A stretch of DNA of 62,362 nt. Origin: Nitrosomonas sp. Nm34 (lineage in GTDB: Bacteria > Pseudomonadota > Gammaproteobacteria > Burkholderiales > Nitrosomonadaceae). The position numbers were made by a program, and so were the translations under genes. This document shows, piece after piece, positions 1 through 9,482 of this stretch. Location of the stretch: the NCBI RefSeq assembly GCF_900113925.1, contig NZ_FORD01000019.1, forward strand, positions 1 through 62,362, written 5' to 3'. The stretch's first letter is position 1. Each line of letters starts with the position of its first letter. The notes under the pieces were generated by a model. It was not told where the DNA came from and ran no database searches. It worked only from the letters and a program-made list of their open reading frames with translations.

Positions 1-162
1 TATTGGAAATTTTTCAAGAAGAAAATCCTGTATGGTCGCTACTATGAAACTTTTTCACTTTTCAAAAGTGCTTGCCAAGCTTTTTTTACAGCAACGGATC
101 ATTACGAAGCAGAATTACGCACATTATTAACTGATAATTTCCACATCATTGGCAGCACCTGA
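1..162 (+). CDS. IS630-family transposase, C-terminal end (partial)
   Basis: The frame is open from the first base to a TGA at 160-162 and encodes the last 53 residues of a protein whose start lies outside the window. The basic and aromatic stretch beginning YWKFFKKKILYGRYY, followed by ELRTLLTDNF, is typical of the C-terminus of IS630-type DDE transposases. This assignment rests on recalled family patterns, not an alignment. The catalytic residues would lie upstream, so activity cannot be judged. The IS10-like element begins 70 bp downstream, making this edge part of an accessory region. An IS630-type N-terminus also occurs at the other end of the window, but nothing shows that the two are copies of one element. 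Confidence 0.6.
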   Translation, partial: YWKFFKKKILYGRYYETFSLFKSACQAFFTATDHYEAELRTLLTDNFHIIGST

Positions 163-301
163 GTGCCGAAATTTCATGTGCGATGGGTATATAAAAAAGT
201 GGGATATCGCATTGTAAGACGGTATCTGACCCTGAGGAATCCCTATAAATAAGTTATTAGACTCAATAAATTACTAAAGGATTTTATTAATAAATGAGGA
301 A

Positions 302-365
302 CATGCATGGTGTTGGTAGATCTGATTATGATATCGATATCAACAAAGAAACCCTACCATGCATG
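302..365 (+). promoter_or_regulatory. inverted repeat spanning the transposase start codon
   Basis: CATGCATGGT at 302-311 is the exact reverse complement of ACCATGCATG at 356-365. The right arm covers the ATG at 359. A transcript entering from outside the element would fold into a 10-bp stem that hides the initiation region, whereas a transcript starting inside the loop would not. IS10 is known to use such fold-back inhibition to limit translation from read-through transcripts. The repeat is seen directly; the regulatory role is inferred. Confidence 0.5.
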
Positions 366-1558
366 CCAAGAAAGTATCTGACAAACTCCTTGCTAACCTC
401 TGCGCCTGGATGCACGCTGCTCGCCGTAATGTTTTATCGGTTGCTGTGCTGGCGGCCATAGAGAGTAGACGCTTATCAGTAACAGGTCTTGGACGCGCCA
501 TTGACAGTGATGCTAAAGAAAAGCATTGTATCAAGCGAGCAGACCGACTAATTGGCAATACTCACCTTTATTGTGAATTTCGTAAAGTTTATACTTCCTT
601 TGCGCGCCTGATCGTCAGTTTCGCGCAACGACCAGTCATTGTGGTCGATTGGTCAGATCTGGATTCCTACCAGCGCCATTTTTTGTTACGTGCTTCAGTG
701 GTGGTGGATGGGCGTGCACTGACACTCTATAAGGAAGTGCATTGCCTTGAGGATAAGGAAAAACCAAAGACACACCGCCTTTTCCTCAAGCAACTCAAGT
801 CGATGCTTCCGGAGGACTGTCGTCCCATTGTGGTGACTGATGCGGGCTTTCGTAATCCCTGGTTCCGGGAAATCGAGCAACTTGAGTGGGATTGGGTAGG
901 TCGTATTCGTCATGATACCTTAATGCGCTCAAACGCAGATGAGCCTTGGATTAATTGTAAAGTGTTATACGAGCAGGCAACATCCATTCCCACGTATCTG
1001 GGGCAGATGGAGCTGGCACGCAGTTCACCTCTTCGCTGTCACTTTGTGCTTTATAAAGGAAAACCTAAGGGTCGCAGCAAAATCACTTGCCACGGTAAGC
1101 GAGCACGCTCAAAACATAGCGAACAATGTGCCAAGCGCGAGCGTGAACCATGGTTGCTGGCAACCTCTCTGCCAGCCACTTCAACACTGGCAAAGCAAAT
1201 TGTGAAGCTCTATCGCACACGCATGCAGATCGAGGAATCATTCCGGGATGTGAAGAGCGTGCGCTTCGGTATTGGCTTCGAACTCAATCTTACGCGCTCG
1301 GCCAACCGATTGCAGATCCTGCTACTGGTGGCCATGATGGCTACCTTCGTACTCTGGTTGCTGGGAATGACTGCGCGGCATAGCAACCGACATCTGCATT
1401 ATCAGGCCAATACTATTAAAGATCGCCATGTCCTCTCAACTATCTACCTTGGTATGAGAGTAGCCAACGATCAGCGTTTTAAGTTTCAATTGAAAGAATT
1501 GAAAACAGCAGTAATCATCTTAAACCAGGTAGTGAGTGCTCATGGCGAAAACTGGTAA
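359..1558 (+). CDS. IS4-family (IS10-like) transposase
   Basis: This 399-residue protein is the DDE transposase of the surrounding element. The first acidic residue lies in VVDWSD (about residues 95-100), the second in VTDAGF (D161), and the glutamate in the YREK-type motif YRTRMQIEESFRDVKS near residue 290. Spacing and wording of these blocks match IS10 transposase, whose length is almost the same (about 400 residues). The reading frame is intact and runs from just inside the left inverted repeat to just before the right one. ATG 359 is the start because it lies in the hairpin described separately and is followed at once by conserved sequence. It is probably functional. Confidence 0.92.
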   Translation: MHAKKVSDKLLANLCAWMHAARRNVLSVAVLAAIESRRLSVTGLGRAIDSDAKEKHCIKRADRLIGNTHLYCEFRKVYTSFARLIVSFAQRPVIVVDWSDLDSYQRHFLLRASVVVDGRALTLYKEVHCLEDKEKPKTHRLFLKQLKSMLPEDCRPIVVTDAGFRNPWFREIEQLEWDWVGRIRHDTLMRSNADEPWINCKVLYEQATSIPTYLGQMELARSSPLRCHFVLYKGKPKGRSKITCHGKRARSKHSEQCAKREREPWLLATSLPATSTLAKQIVKLYRTRMQIEESFRDVKSVRFGIGFELNLTRSANRLQILLLVAMMATFVLWLLGMTARHSNRHLHYQANTIKDRHVLSTIYLGMRVANDQRFKFQLKELKTAVIILNQVVSAHGENW

Positions 1559-1591
1559 ATTCGTGGGGATTCCTCAGTATCTGACCCCAAA

Positions 1592-1629
1592 TGTTCGGTT
1601 CACTGTCTGCGTTGATGCCGTTGTTAGGC
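1592..1629 (-). other. half-attC-like sequence after the HEPN gene
   Basis: Read on the minus strand, GCCTAACAAC begins 10 bases after the stop codon of the HEPN gene and is followed by CATCAACGCAGAC. Integron cassette attC sites start with an RYYYAAC box (often GCCTAAC) at or just after the cassette's stop codon. Only the first half is visible; no matching GTTAGGC-type second box is found beyond it, and the IS10-like element has inserted there. It may be an attC remnant or chance. Confidence 0.25.
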
Positions 1630-1639
1630 GATTTGGTAG

Positions 1640-2203
1640 CTAGGGCGCCAGCTCTTCGATACAAGGCGTGTCTCCTTTGGCTATGCAAGCTAATATTAGC
1701 TGGTTCAGCAGTTTGGAAGACGTTTCAACATCATCCTGCGCTGTATTCTTCATCGGCGAGCCGTGAACAGCAGCCGACCGATGTTTGTATAGTTTCTTAA
1801 CCGCCGCAAACAACTCTTTTCTTTTTGCATTGCTCTCTGGTTCAAGGTATCTGGCGATATAGAGGCTCAGGCGGAAAACAATTTCGCTTTCGATTTTGAA
1901 TAGCCCCTCGATCCCCGACCATAGCAAAGCTAAGCGGGCTCTAGGATGCGAGTGCCAGCGGTAAGTCGCCATACAGTGCACGGCATTTCGGAATTCATCT
2001 CGCTCAAGAAGATCTCTTGCCTTTGCAAAACTGGCCTCAACCCATGATGCTTCTTTGTCGTTTAGTGCGCGTGGCGCACCTGTGAGGCCGCGAAGATGGT
2101 AATTGGTAATTTCCAGTGCGGACTCTTGGCCGAATTGTTCAGCGGGTAAGCGGCTTTGGAAGTTACACGCGGCCTCGCAATCGAACAGGGCGCTAAGTAA
2201 CAC
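1640..2203 (-). pseudogene. ApeA-like HEPN domain protein, N-terminally truncated
   Basis: The frame encodes 187 residues from a GTG at 2203 and stays open only to about 2222, where a TAG closes it. The sequence resembles the C-terminal HEPN domain of ApeA-type proteins: a helical region containing ALLWSGIEGLF and FRLSLYIARYLE, then the RNase signature R-x4-H as HRSAAVHG (R142, H147). Proteins of this family usually carry a long N-terminal region, which is missing, and the open frame begins in mid-helix (WDAVLLSALFD). It therefore looks like a 3' fragment cut off near 2222, next to an unrelated fragment on the other strand. HEPN proteins are commonly RNases of phage defence or toxin systems. 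No partner gene is visible. Confidence 0.6.
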
Positions 2204-2230
2204 AGCATCCCAGACCGAATTCTACGTTAG

Positions 2231-2377
2231 GATTGCGTGCGCTTTTGGATCATTTTCGGTTATGCGGAGTTGGCTGCTTACCTGCCGAAGGAATATGGCC
2301 ATAACCCCAAGCGCTACTTCACTCTTAGAAATCTCGACTATCGGGACCAGACACTCGCATGGGAATCTGTCGCCTAA
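2231..2377 (+). pseudogene. unidentified gene remnant
   Basis: After a stop at 2228-2230 the frame is open to a TAA at 2375-2377 and encodes 48 residues ending FTLRNLDYRDQTLAWESVA. The composition (FGYAELAAYLPKEYG, NPKRYF) looks like the folded end of a real protein rather than random translation. There is no start codon with a ribosome site, so it is probably a 3' fragment left by a deletion that also cut the HEPN gene. I do not recognise the family. Confidence 0.3.
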
Positions 2378-2572
2378 TTAGAATTAGAACTCCGAAATGA
2401 TGCAATCTATTACGTAAAAAACGAAATCTAACACCACAAGTTGCATACTTTCTCCTTATATTTTATAAAATTGCGTCGATTTAGTTTTCAGCATAGCAAA
2501 CTTTGTTAGATCCACAAATATGATGAATAGATCACGACATTTGGTGCAAGGAATCTTACTTTTGTTGGCTTG

Positions 2573-3388
2573 CTAACGACGACTTCTGGTTTTTGGCACT
2601 GGCTTATTCGATAATCGATATGCCCAGAACAGCATTCCAATACCTGCAGCAATCATCGGCAATGACAGCCATTGTCCCATACTGACACCCAAGGTTAATA
2701 TTCCCATGAAGCCATCATCCGGTTCGCGGAAAAATTCTGCAAACGAGCGAAATACACCATACCCAATCAAAAACATGCCGGAGATAGCACCCACTGGTCG
2801 TGGCTTGCTGGAATAAATCCAGAGTAAAATGAACAATGCGATCCCTTCCAAAGCAAATTCATACAGTTGAGAAGGATGACGCGGCAGATTGTCGACATGG
2901 GGGAAAATCATGCCCCAGGGAACGTCTGTGGGGCGTCCCCATAATTCACCATTGATAAAGTTGCCGATGCGGCCTGCTCCCAACCCAAGCGGCACCAGCG
3001 GTGCAATAAAATCAGTTACTGCCAGCCAAGGTAATTTGTGCTTATGTGCCAGCAGCGCCATCGCCAAGATGACACCGATGAAGCCGCCATGGAATGACAT
3101 GCCGCCTTGCCAGATTGCAAATATTTCCAGGGGATGCTGTAAGTAATAACTGAATTGGTAGAACAGAACGTGTCCGAGCCTCCCTCCCAGAATGACCCCC
3201 AGCACGCCATAGAAGAGCGCATCATCGAGTAGGGTAGGGGTAAAAACAAATTGTGGATTGTGCTTGATGCGATAACGACCCAGCACAATGAACAGAAAGA
3301 AACCTATCAGATACATTAGGCCGTACCAGTGAATGGAAAGCGGACCAACGGAGATTGCGACCGGATCGAACTGAGGATGGATAAGCAT
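2573..3388 (-). CDS. lgt: prolipoprotein diacylglyceryl transferase
   Basis: This 271-residue inner-membrane enzyme transfers diacylglycerol from phosphatidylglycerol to the lipobox cysteine of prolipoproteins, the first step of lipoprotein maturation. The Lgt signature [13 protein letters not shown] lies at about residues 139-151, and the HGGFIG block at 100-105 contains the essential histidine. Several hydrophobic membrane segments are distributed along the chain. The length is normal for the family. It is transcribed divergently from ilvD, with roughly 110 bp between the start codons that must hold both promoters. The C-terminus ends in a short basic tail. Confidence 0.95.
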   Translation of the reverse strand: MLIHPQFDPVAISVGPLSIHWYGLMYLIGFFLFIVLGRYRIKHNPQFVFTPTLLDDALFYGVLGVILGGRLGHVLFYQFSYYLQHPLEIFAIWQGGMSFHGGFIGVILAMALLAHKHKLPWLAVTDFIAPLVPLGLGAGRIGNFINGELWGRPTDVPWGMIFPHVDNLPRHPSQLYEFALEGIALFILLWIYSSKPRPVGAISGMFLIGYGVFRSFAEFFREPDDGFMGILTLGVSMGQWLSLPMIAAGIGMLFWAYRLSNKPVPKTRSRR

Positions 3389-3501
3389 AGGTTACGAGCT
3401 GATTTACGGTAAAATATGCATTATACGGTAAGTAAGCCTGCCGCAGCAGTGTGCAACTGCTTAATCAATTAGATCGCATTTTTGGTTTTTCAGGAGAAAT
3501 C

Positions 3502-5175
3502 ATGCCAGACAATAAACGCAGTCAAGCCATCACTCAAGGAGCAAAACGTTCACCCAATCGCGCCATGTTGCGTGCAGTGGGTTTTGCTGATGGCGACTTT
3601 GATAAACCCATCGTTGGTGTTGCCAATGGATTTTCGACGATTACGCCCTGCAATATGGGGCTCAATGAATTGGCTCTCAGCGCTGAGCGTGCCTTGAGAA
3701 AGGCCGGGGCAATGCCGCAAATGTTTGGCACGATTACCATTTCCGATGGTATTTCCATGGGAACCGAAGGCATGAAATATTCGCTGGTATCACGCGAAGT
3801 AATCGCTGATTCCATCGAGACGGCGGTGCAGGGAGAAAGCATGGATGGCGTGATTGCGATCGGGGGCTGCGATAAAAACATGCCGGGTGCCATGATTGCG
3901 CTGGCGCGAATGAATGTGCCGGCTATTTTTGTCTATGGCGGCACCATCAAACCGGGTCATTACCAAGGGCGTGATCTGACCATTGTGAGCGCGTTCGAAG
4001 CCGTCGGGCAGTTTACTGCCCATAAAATAGATGAGAAGGAATTACTGGAAGTGGAACGGCATGCCTGTCCCGGTGCAGGCGCGTGTGGTGGGATGTATAC
4101 TGCCAATACCATGTCGTCGGCCATCGAAGTTATGGGAATGAGTTTGCCCTATTCCTCTACTATGGCGGCGGAAGATGAAGAAAAACGACTCAGTGCTGCA
4201 CGTTCGGCAGAGGTTCTGGTCAACGCCATCAAAAAGCAAATATGCCCACGCGATCTGATCACACGTCAATCCATGGAAAATGCGATTTCCGTGGTGATGG
4301 CAGTAGGCGGATCGACTAATGCGGTGCTTCATCTGTTGGCGATAGCGCATGCTGCTGACGTAGATCTGAGCATTGATGATTTCGAAACAATACGCGCAAG
4401 AGTGCCCGTATTGTGTGATTTGAAACCTTCGGGGCGCTATGTAACCACCGATTTACATCATGCCGGGGGGATTCCTCAAGTTATGAAGATGTTACTGGTA
4501 CATGGCTTGCTGCATGGTGACTGCATGACGATCAGTGGTGAAACAATAGCCGAAGTATTACGCGATGTGCCGGAGAAACCACGCACGGATCAGGATGTCA
4601 TCAGGCAATGGGAAAATCCTATGTATGCACAAGGTCATCTGGCCATTCTCAAGGGAAATTTGTCGCCGGAAGGATCAGTCGCCAAAATTACCGGCGTAAA
4701 AAACCCAAAAATTACGGGACCTGCGCGTGTGTTCGAGTCTGAGGAAGCTTGCATGAATGCCATCCTTGCGCAGGAAATCCGGCCTGGAGATGTCGTGGTA
4801 ATCCGCTATGAAGGCCCGAAGGGCGGGCCGGGCATGCGCGAAATGTTGTCGCCCACGTCGGCATTGATCGGGGAAGGGTTAGGGGATTCAGTTGGGCTGA
4901 TCACCGACGGAAGATTCTCCGGCGGAACCTACGGTATGGTGGTGGGCCATGTGGCACCGGAAGCCTTTGTGGGGGGAACCATTGCGCTGGTGCAGGAGGG
5001 AGACTCCATTACGATTGATGCGAACCAGCGCCTGTTGCAGCTTAATGTTTCTGAAGATGAGCTCGCACGGCGCCGTGCAGCATGGCAACCGCCTGAGCCG
5101 CGTTACCAGCGCGGTGTCCTGGCAAAATTTGCCAAACTGGTATCGACTGCCAGCCGCGGAGCGATTACCGATTAG
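3502..5175 (+). CDS. ilvD: dihydroxy-acid dehydratase
   Basis: The enzyme dehydrates 2,3-dihydroxy acids to 2-keto acids in isoleucine and valine synthesis. With the start at ATG 3502, preceded by AGGAGA at about 3492-3497, the protein has 557 residues, and its three cysteines fall at C50 (TPCNMG), C123 (GGCDKNMPG) and C195 (ACGGMY). These are the positions that bind the [2Fe-2S] cluster in this subgroup of dehydratases. The frame is open further upstream, but that part is not conserved. The neighbouring genes are not in the same pathway, so it appears to be transcribed alone. Confidence 0.96.
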   Translation: MPDNKRSQAITQGAKRSPNRAMLRAVGFADGDFDKPIVGVANGFSTITPCNMGLNELALSAERALRKAGAMPQMFGTITISDGISMGTEGMKYSLVSREVIADSIETAVQGESMDGVIAIGGCDKNMPGAMIALARMNVPAIFVYGGTIKPGHYQGRDLTIVSAFEAVGQFTAHKIDEKELLEVERHACPGAGACGGMYTANTMSSAIEVMGMSLPYSSTMAAEDEEKRLSAARSAEVLVNAIKKQICPRDLITRQSMENAISVVMAVGGSTNAVLHLLAIAHAADVDLSIDDFETIRARVPVLCDLKPSGRYVTTDLHHAGGIPQVMKMLLVHGLLHGDCMTISGETIAEVLRDVPEKPRTDQDVIRQWENPMYAQGHLAILKGNLSPEGSVAKITGVKNPKITGPARVFESEEACMNAILAQEIRPGDVVVIRYEGPKGGPGMREMLSPTSALIGEGLGDSVGLITDGRFSGGTYGMVVGHVAPEAFVGGTIALVQEGDSITIDANQRLLQLNVSEDELARRRAAWQPPEPRYQRGVLAKFAKLVSTASRGAITD

Positions 5176-5453
5176 CGGAATGACTCAGATAGTGCGGAAA
5201 CGCAGTTTTCGCCAAAAATTGCAGCAGACACTCCAGACGCAAGATGGAAGGAACATAGTGACGAGAGAAGGAACGAAGTGCGTTTCGATCAATCAAATTT
5301 TCAGCAGGGTGACCTATTAAATAAAGATAGGCAAGGCGGGCTCCGCCCAACACCGCGATTGGAGTGCGTAATAAATTTATTTATAGCTTCTCAACGAGGA
5401 TTGGTATGACTCATCCTAAGAATGCATGATTCAATCATTTATTGACCAATGCG

Positions 5454-7523
5454 ATGTCCAACCATCTGACAGGTGAAACTAGCCCTTATCTGTTACAACA
5501 TGCAGATAACCCGGTAGAGTGGTACCCATGGGGCGAGGAGGCGCTCGCACTGGCGCGTACTCAAGATAAACCCATTCTACTTTCTATCGGTTATTCCGCC
5601 TGCCATTGGTGTCATGTGATGGCCCGAGAGTCATTCGAGGATCACGAAGTGGCTGCAGCGATGAATAAATACTTTATTAATATTAAAGTAGATCGTGAGG
5701 AGCGTCCTGATCTCGACCAAATATATCAGACGGCGCATTACATCCTTAACCATCGCCATGGTGGCTGGCCATTGACGATGTTTCTTACGCCAGAGCAGAA
5801 GCCTTTTTTTGGAGGCACTTATTTTCCTAAAGAGTCTCGTTATAACCTGCCTGGTTTTCTTGAGTTACTGCCCAGAATTGCTGAGCTATATCATACGCGC
5901 AGAGAAGATATTGAACAGCAAAATGGCGCGCTACTGGCAATCCTTGCTGAGACTTTACCTGCAACAACCACCGATATTTCTGCATCTTCTTACTATCTTA
6001 TCGAACAGGCAAGCGCCCAGCTTCTAGAAAACTTTGATCGAGCGCATGGGGGCTTTGGTGCTGCGCCAAAATTTTTTCATCCTGCAGAGTTGAAATTCTG
6101 CCTGCAGCGGTATTTTTCTGAAGAGGATAAGCAAGCCTGGCATATCGCCGTTGATACTTTGGAGAAAATGGCTAATGGAGGTATTTACGATCAATTAGGA
6201 GGAGGATTTTATCGTTATAGTACCGATCAGTACTGGCGTATTCCCCATTTTGAAAAGATGCTGTATGACAATGGACTCTTGTTACAGCTCTATGCCGACG
6301 CCTGGCTTGCAACCCATCATTCTTTGTTCAAACGAATTGCCCATGAGACAGTTGCCTGGGTGATGCGTGAGATGCAATCCGGGCCCAAGGAAGAAGGCTA
6401 TTTCGCGAGCTTGGATGCAGATTCGGAACATGAAGAAGGGAAATTTTATGTCTGGGATAAAGATGAAATCGAGCTTGTCTTGACAGCTGATGAATATGCT
6501 GTCATCGCCCCTTACTTTGGTCTTTCGCGCCCTCCCAATTTTGAAAATAAATATTGGCATCTCGAAATCATGCAAGCCATTGCAGCTATAGCCAACGATA
6601 GGGGAGTCAGTCAAGAGAAAGTGCAACAATGGGTTGAATCGGCACGGCGCAAACTTTTCAGTAAACGGGAGCAACGTGTCCACCCGAGTCGTGATGAAAA
6701 AATTCTGACTAGCTGGAATGGTTTGATGATAAAGGGCATGGCGCGAGCAGGCAGGATTTTTGAGCAGAGCGAATGGATAAAATCCGCCATGTTGACGGTA
6801 GATTTTATCGGCACCACCCTCTGGAAAAATAATCGGTTACTCGCCACCTTCAAGGATGGCAAGGCGCGCCACAATGCCTATCTCGATGATTACGCCTTTT
6901 TGCTAGATGGTCTGCTGGAGCTCATGCAAGCGGAATTTCGTCAGTCTGATCTGGAGTTGGCTAGAGCATTGGCAGAGGTATTACTGGATCAGTTCGAAGA
7001 TAAGCAGTTAGGTGGATTCTTTTTTACGAGTCGCGATCATGAAAAACTCATTCATCGACCCAAGGCAGGTCAGGACAATGCCATTCCATCTGGCAATGGT
7101 GTGGCAGCGATATCGCTTCAGCGACTTGGTTATCTGCTCGGGGAATATCGTTATTTGCAATCAGCTGAACATGCACTTAAATTGTTTTATCCTGAAATAC
7201 AGCGGCATCCCGGTGCTTACTGTAATTTATTGCTTGCATTGAAAGAATGGCTGGCACCACCACAAATTGTTATCTTGCGTGGAAAAGGCGCTCTCCTCAG
7301 TGAATGGCATCGTGCACTATCGTTGCATGCGCCAGCTACCATTGTACTGGCATTACCGATGGAGCTGGCTGGGTTACCGCAAAGTTTGAACAAACCCTTG
7401 CCTGTAGATCAAAGTGTCAACGCCTGGGTTTGTCAAGGTGAGACATGCCTGCCCGAAATCAAAAACTTACAGGAATTGCTGCAAGTCTGCAAAGTTAAGG
7501 GTAAAATGGTACTCCCTTTATAA
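5454..7523 (+). CDS. DUF255 thioredoxin-fold protein (YyaL/SSP411 family)
   Basis: This protein of about 689 residues belongs to the widespread YyaL family. The N-terminal thioredoxin-like domain carries CHWCHVM at residues 50-56, in the usual opening [19 protein letters not shown] long helical region follows that resembles the (alpha/alpha)6 toroid of N-acylglucosamine 2-epimerase-type folds ([29 protein letters not shown]). The biochemical role of the family is not established. ATG 5454 is preferred over an upstream in-frame TTG at 5442 because conservation begins here. It is followed after 21 bp by the cytochrome c gene on the same strand. Confidence 0.9.
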   Translation: MSNHLTGETSPYLLQHADNPVEWYPWGEEALALARTQDKPILLSIGYSACHWCHVMARESFEDHEVAAAMNKYFINIKVDREERPDLDQIYQTAHYILNHRHGGWPLTMFLTPEQKPFFGGTYFPKESRYNLPGFLELLPRIAELYHTRREDIEQQNGALLAILAETLPATTTDISASSYYLIEQASAQLLENFDRAHGGFGAAPKFFHPAELKFCLQRYFSEEDKQAWHIAVDTLEKMANGGIYDQLGGGFYRYSTDQYWRIPHFEKMLYDNGLLLQLYADAWLATHHSLFKRIAHETVAWVMREMQSGPKEEGYFASLDADSEHEEGKFYVWDKDEIELVLTADEYAVIAPYFGLSRPPNFENKYWHLEIMQAIAAIANDRGVSQEKVQQWVESARRKLFSKREQRVHPSRDEKILTSWNGLMIKGMARAGRIFEQSEWIKSAMLTVDFIGTTLWKNNRLLATFKDGKARHNAYLDDYAFLLDGLLELMQAEFRQSDLELARALAEVLLDQFEDKQLGGFFFTSRDHEKLIHRPKAGQDNAIPSGNGVAAISLQRLGYLLGEYRYLQSAEHALKLFYPEIQRHPGAYCNLLLALKEWLAPPQIVILRGKGALLSEWHRALSLHAPATIVLALPMELAGLPQSLNKPLPVDQSVNAWVCQGETCLPEIKNLQELLQVCKVKGKMVLPL

Positions 7524-7544
7524 TTCAAATAAGGAAAAAATAAG

Positions 7545-7856
7545 ATGAGAAAAGTGTTGTTAGGAGTAATGGCAGCATCTGCTGCATTATGGATTGGCAA
7601 TGTACAAGCAGATGCTGAATTGGCAAAAAGCAGTGGTTGCCTAAACTGCCATAATGTTGATACCAAATTGGTTGGCCCGGCACTTAAAGATATTGCTGCG
7701 AAATATGCAGGTCAAGCTGATGCAGCTGATTACTTGGCAGGAAAAATTAAAAATGGTAGTAATGGAGTATGGGGGACCATTCCAATGCCACCTAACGCCA
7801 ATGTAAGCGATGAAAACGCTAAAAAGCTAGCAGAATTCATTTTGACGCTTAAGTAA
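7545..7856 (+). CDS. cytochrome c-552 (c-551 type), periplasmic
   Basis: This 103-residue precursor has a clean signal peptide (residues 1-22, ending NVQA) and a mature protein of about 81 residues. The haem is attached at C32 and C35 of CLNCH with H36 as axial ligand, and M81 in GTIPMPPN is the expected second axial ligand. Sequence and length closely resemble the Nitrosomonas europaea cytochrome c-552. In ammonia oxidisers this soluble carrier takes electrons from the hydroxylamine oxidation branch towards terminal oxidases. The gene has a ribosome site (AAGGAA) and a terminator just downstream. It is the best single clue to the identity of the organism. Confidence 0.93.
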   Translation: MRKVLLGVMAASAALWIGNVQADAELAKSSGCLNCHNVDTKLVGPALKDIAAKYAGQADAADYLAGKIKNGSNGVWGTIPMPPNANVSDENAKKLAEFILTLK

Positions 7857-7873
7857 TACGAATCTTGGAGGGA

Positions 7874-7913
7874 AGGTCGATGCGCGTTCAAGGCACATCG
7901 ACCTATTATTTTT
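7874..7913 (+). terminator. rho-independent terminator after cytochrome c
   Basis: AGGTCGATG at 7874-7882 pairs with CATCGACCT at 7896-7904, and the stem is followed by ATTATTTTT. It lies 18 bp after the cytochrome stop codon. A stem followed by a T-run is a standard terminator. Confidence 0.8.
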
Positions 7914-8162
7914 CTGCCCTAATAAAATGCTTCCTCTCATCCTGGAAGGTTTTTAAGATTAATTAACTTCTTTCGAAAATTTACTGGATACTTTCTGGTG
8001 TTGCCTTGATCCTGCTATGCTTAATCGTCAAGAACCTGATATAGGTTCTTAATATCGATCGGCTATATTTTCTTATATGCTCCAGGAGAGAAAGGCGTTG
8101 TGATAACTTTGCGAGATAAATTGTAACAAAGCGGGCAGTGCGGGTAGTGGCGCGATCCGAGC

Positions 8163-8236
8163 ATAACTGAAATTTTACCTGCTCCTGAGTTTTATCCTGC
8201 GGAAGAATATCACCAGCGTTATTTAAAAAACATGGC
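8163..8236 (+). pseudogene. msrA: msrA remnant (peptide methionine sulfoxide reductase A)
   Basis: The translation from 8163 reads ITEILPAPEFYPAEEYHQRY and continues LKN. This matches the conserved C-terminal part of MsrA, where an acidic and aromatic stretch precedes YHQ(R/Q)YL. No start codon, catalytic GCFW motif or continuous frame is visible upstream, since a stop lies in frame at 8145-8147. The 450 bp between the cytochrome terminator and gmk otherwise hold nothing recognisable. It seems to be the decayed tail of an msrA gene. Confidence 0.55.
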
Positions 8237-8304
8237 GTGCATTAAAATAGTTTTAATGGAAATTTTTTTGTCAAAATGTAGGGGAAATTCAATATAATCA
8301 TGAT

Positions 8305-8910
8305 ATGAGTAGCTTATTTATCATCAGTGCTCCTTCAGGGACTGGTAAGACCAGCTTGATTAAAGCATTACTTCAGGCTCGTATGGGTTTGAGCCTATCG
8401 ATTTCACACACCACTCGCCAACCCCGTCCTAATGAGATAAATGGGCAAGATTACTTTTTTATTGATCGGGATATTTTTAATCAAATGTTGAAGCGAGGGG
8501 AGTTCCTTGAAAGTGCAGAAGTTTATGGAAATTTATATGGCACCTCACATCATTGGGTTAAGGAAACCATCGCGTCAGGTCAAGATGTTTTGATGGAGAT
8601 TGATTGTCAGGGCGCGCAACAGGTACGACAAATTTTTCCTGAAGCAGTCAGCATTTTTATTTTGCCTCCTTCTCTAGAATCGTTAAAAGCTCGCCTGCAA
8701 CAGCGTGGACAAGATGATCCAGTAGCTATTGCGCGACGTCTAAAAGCAGTCCGGGAAGAAGTAGGTCAAGTGAACAAATTTGATTATGCTGTGGTCAATA
8801 ATGAATTGGATGAAGCACTCAAAGATATTTGTTGTATTGTTCGGGCAGAACGCCTCAGAATGATGCATCAGCTGGTCAAGCAGCATGCGCTATTAGCACA
8901 ATTTGCCTGA
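8305..8910 (+). CDS. gmk: guanylate kinase
   Basis: The 201-residue enzyme phosphorylates GMP to GDP in purine nucleotide synthesis. The P-loop is SAPSGTGKTSL near residues 8-18, followed by the GMP-binding region SHTTRQPRPNE and GQDYFF, and the lid segment further on. Length and motifs are standard. It heads the gmk-rpoZ-spoT cluster that is conserved in many proteobacteria and is linked to guanine nucleotide and ppGpp metabolism. The start ATG 8305 fits the first conserved strand directly. Confidence 0.96.
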   Translation: MSSLFIISAPSGTGKTSLIKALLQARMGLSLSISHTTRQPRPNEINGQDYFFIDRDIFNQMLKRGEFLESAEVYGNLYGTSHHWVKETIASGQDVLMEIDCQGAQQVRQIFPEAVSIFILPPSLESLKARLQQRGQDDPVAIARRLKAVREEVGQVNKFDYAVVNNELDEALKDICCIVRAERLRMMHQLVKQHALLAQFA

Positions 8911-8955
8911 ATAATATTGATTGAGTAAATTTTTTAAATAAAAAAGGAATGAATG

Positions 8956-9159
8956 ATGGCTCGTATCACTGTTGATGACTGTTTAAAAATGATTCCCAAT
9001 CGCTTTGATATGACAATGGCTGCGACTGCACGAGCAAGGCAGATAGCAATTGGTTCGACTCCGATGGTCGATGCTGCTCGAGATAAACCTACTGTCATTG
9101 CACTACGTGAATTGGCTAAAGGGAAGGTAGGGCTTGAAATTCTTAATACTATACGTTAA
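8956..9159 (+). CDS. rpoZ: RNA polymerase omega subunit
   Basis: The 67-residue protein begins [10 protein letters not shown] and contains [15 protein letters not shown], the usual omega helix that packs on the beta-prime C-terminus. It helps RNA polymerase assembly and forms part of a ppGpp-binding site. Two ATG codons are adjacent (8953 and 8956); the second fits the family's normal MARITV start, and AAAGGAATG lies just upstream. It sits between gmk and spoT, 45 bp after gmk. Confidence 0.95.
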   Translation: MARITVDDCLKMIPNRFDMTMAATARARQIAIGSTPMVDAARDKPTVIALRELAKGKVGLEILNTIR

Positions 9160-9482
9160 AAGATAATAACGGTAACAAGATTAAGCTGTAACAGAAAAAA
9201 TTGAAGTAATCTACTATATTGGAAGTAAGAGATTCCCTGGCGATAGAACGGTAGCATTACCAAATTATTTATTAAGTATTTTATTTCATTTCCCCGATCT
9301 TGCATAATACAGCATTCGCTATAAATTCAGTGACATTCTGGATATATTATGCTGATTATTATCTCCATCGAATCGATCAGGAATATTTATCGTTCTAGCA
9401 TTGTCGTTGCAAACACAGAATTTATCCTACTATTTGTAAATAAAGTTGAATTAGCTACCACAAAAAATTGGGAAATGCTTAT
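9160..9482. other. intergenic region before spoT
   Basis: These 323 bp are AT-rich and contain no convincing gene, repeat or terminator hairpin. Some of it probably serves as a promoter for spoT, but I cannot pick out reliable -35 and -10 boxes. Confidence 0.4.

Larger units (their letters stand above)
232..1577 (+). mobile_element. IS10-like insertion sequence (IS4 family), complete
   Basis: The element is bounded by 12-bp perfect terminal inverted repeats, CTGAGGAATCCC at 232-243 and its complement at 1566-1577. These resemble IS10 ends (CTGA followed by ATCCCC). It is flanked by the 9-bp direct repeat TATCTGACC at 223-231 and 1578-1586, which is the target duplication expected for this group. 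The 1346-bp element carries one intact transposase gene. The perfect target duplication indicates an intact, simple insertion. It landed just beyond the 3' end of the truncated HEPN gene at 1640-2203. Confidence 0.9.

Noticed and set aside
5165..5353. Minus-strand 62-codon frame after ilvD (LIGHPAENLIDRNALRSFSR)
   Set aside because: It has protein-like composition but overlaps the ilvD end, has no ribosome site and no recognised family; it may be part of a dispersed repeat. The 278-bp gap up to the DUF255 gene is otherwise featureless apart from a weak GGCGG/CCGCC hairpin.
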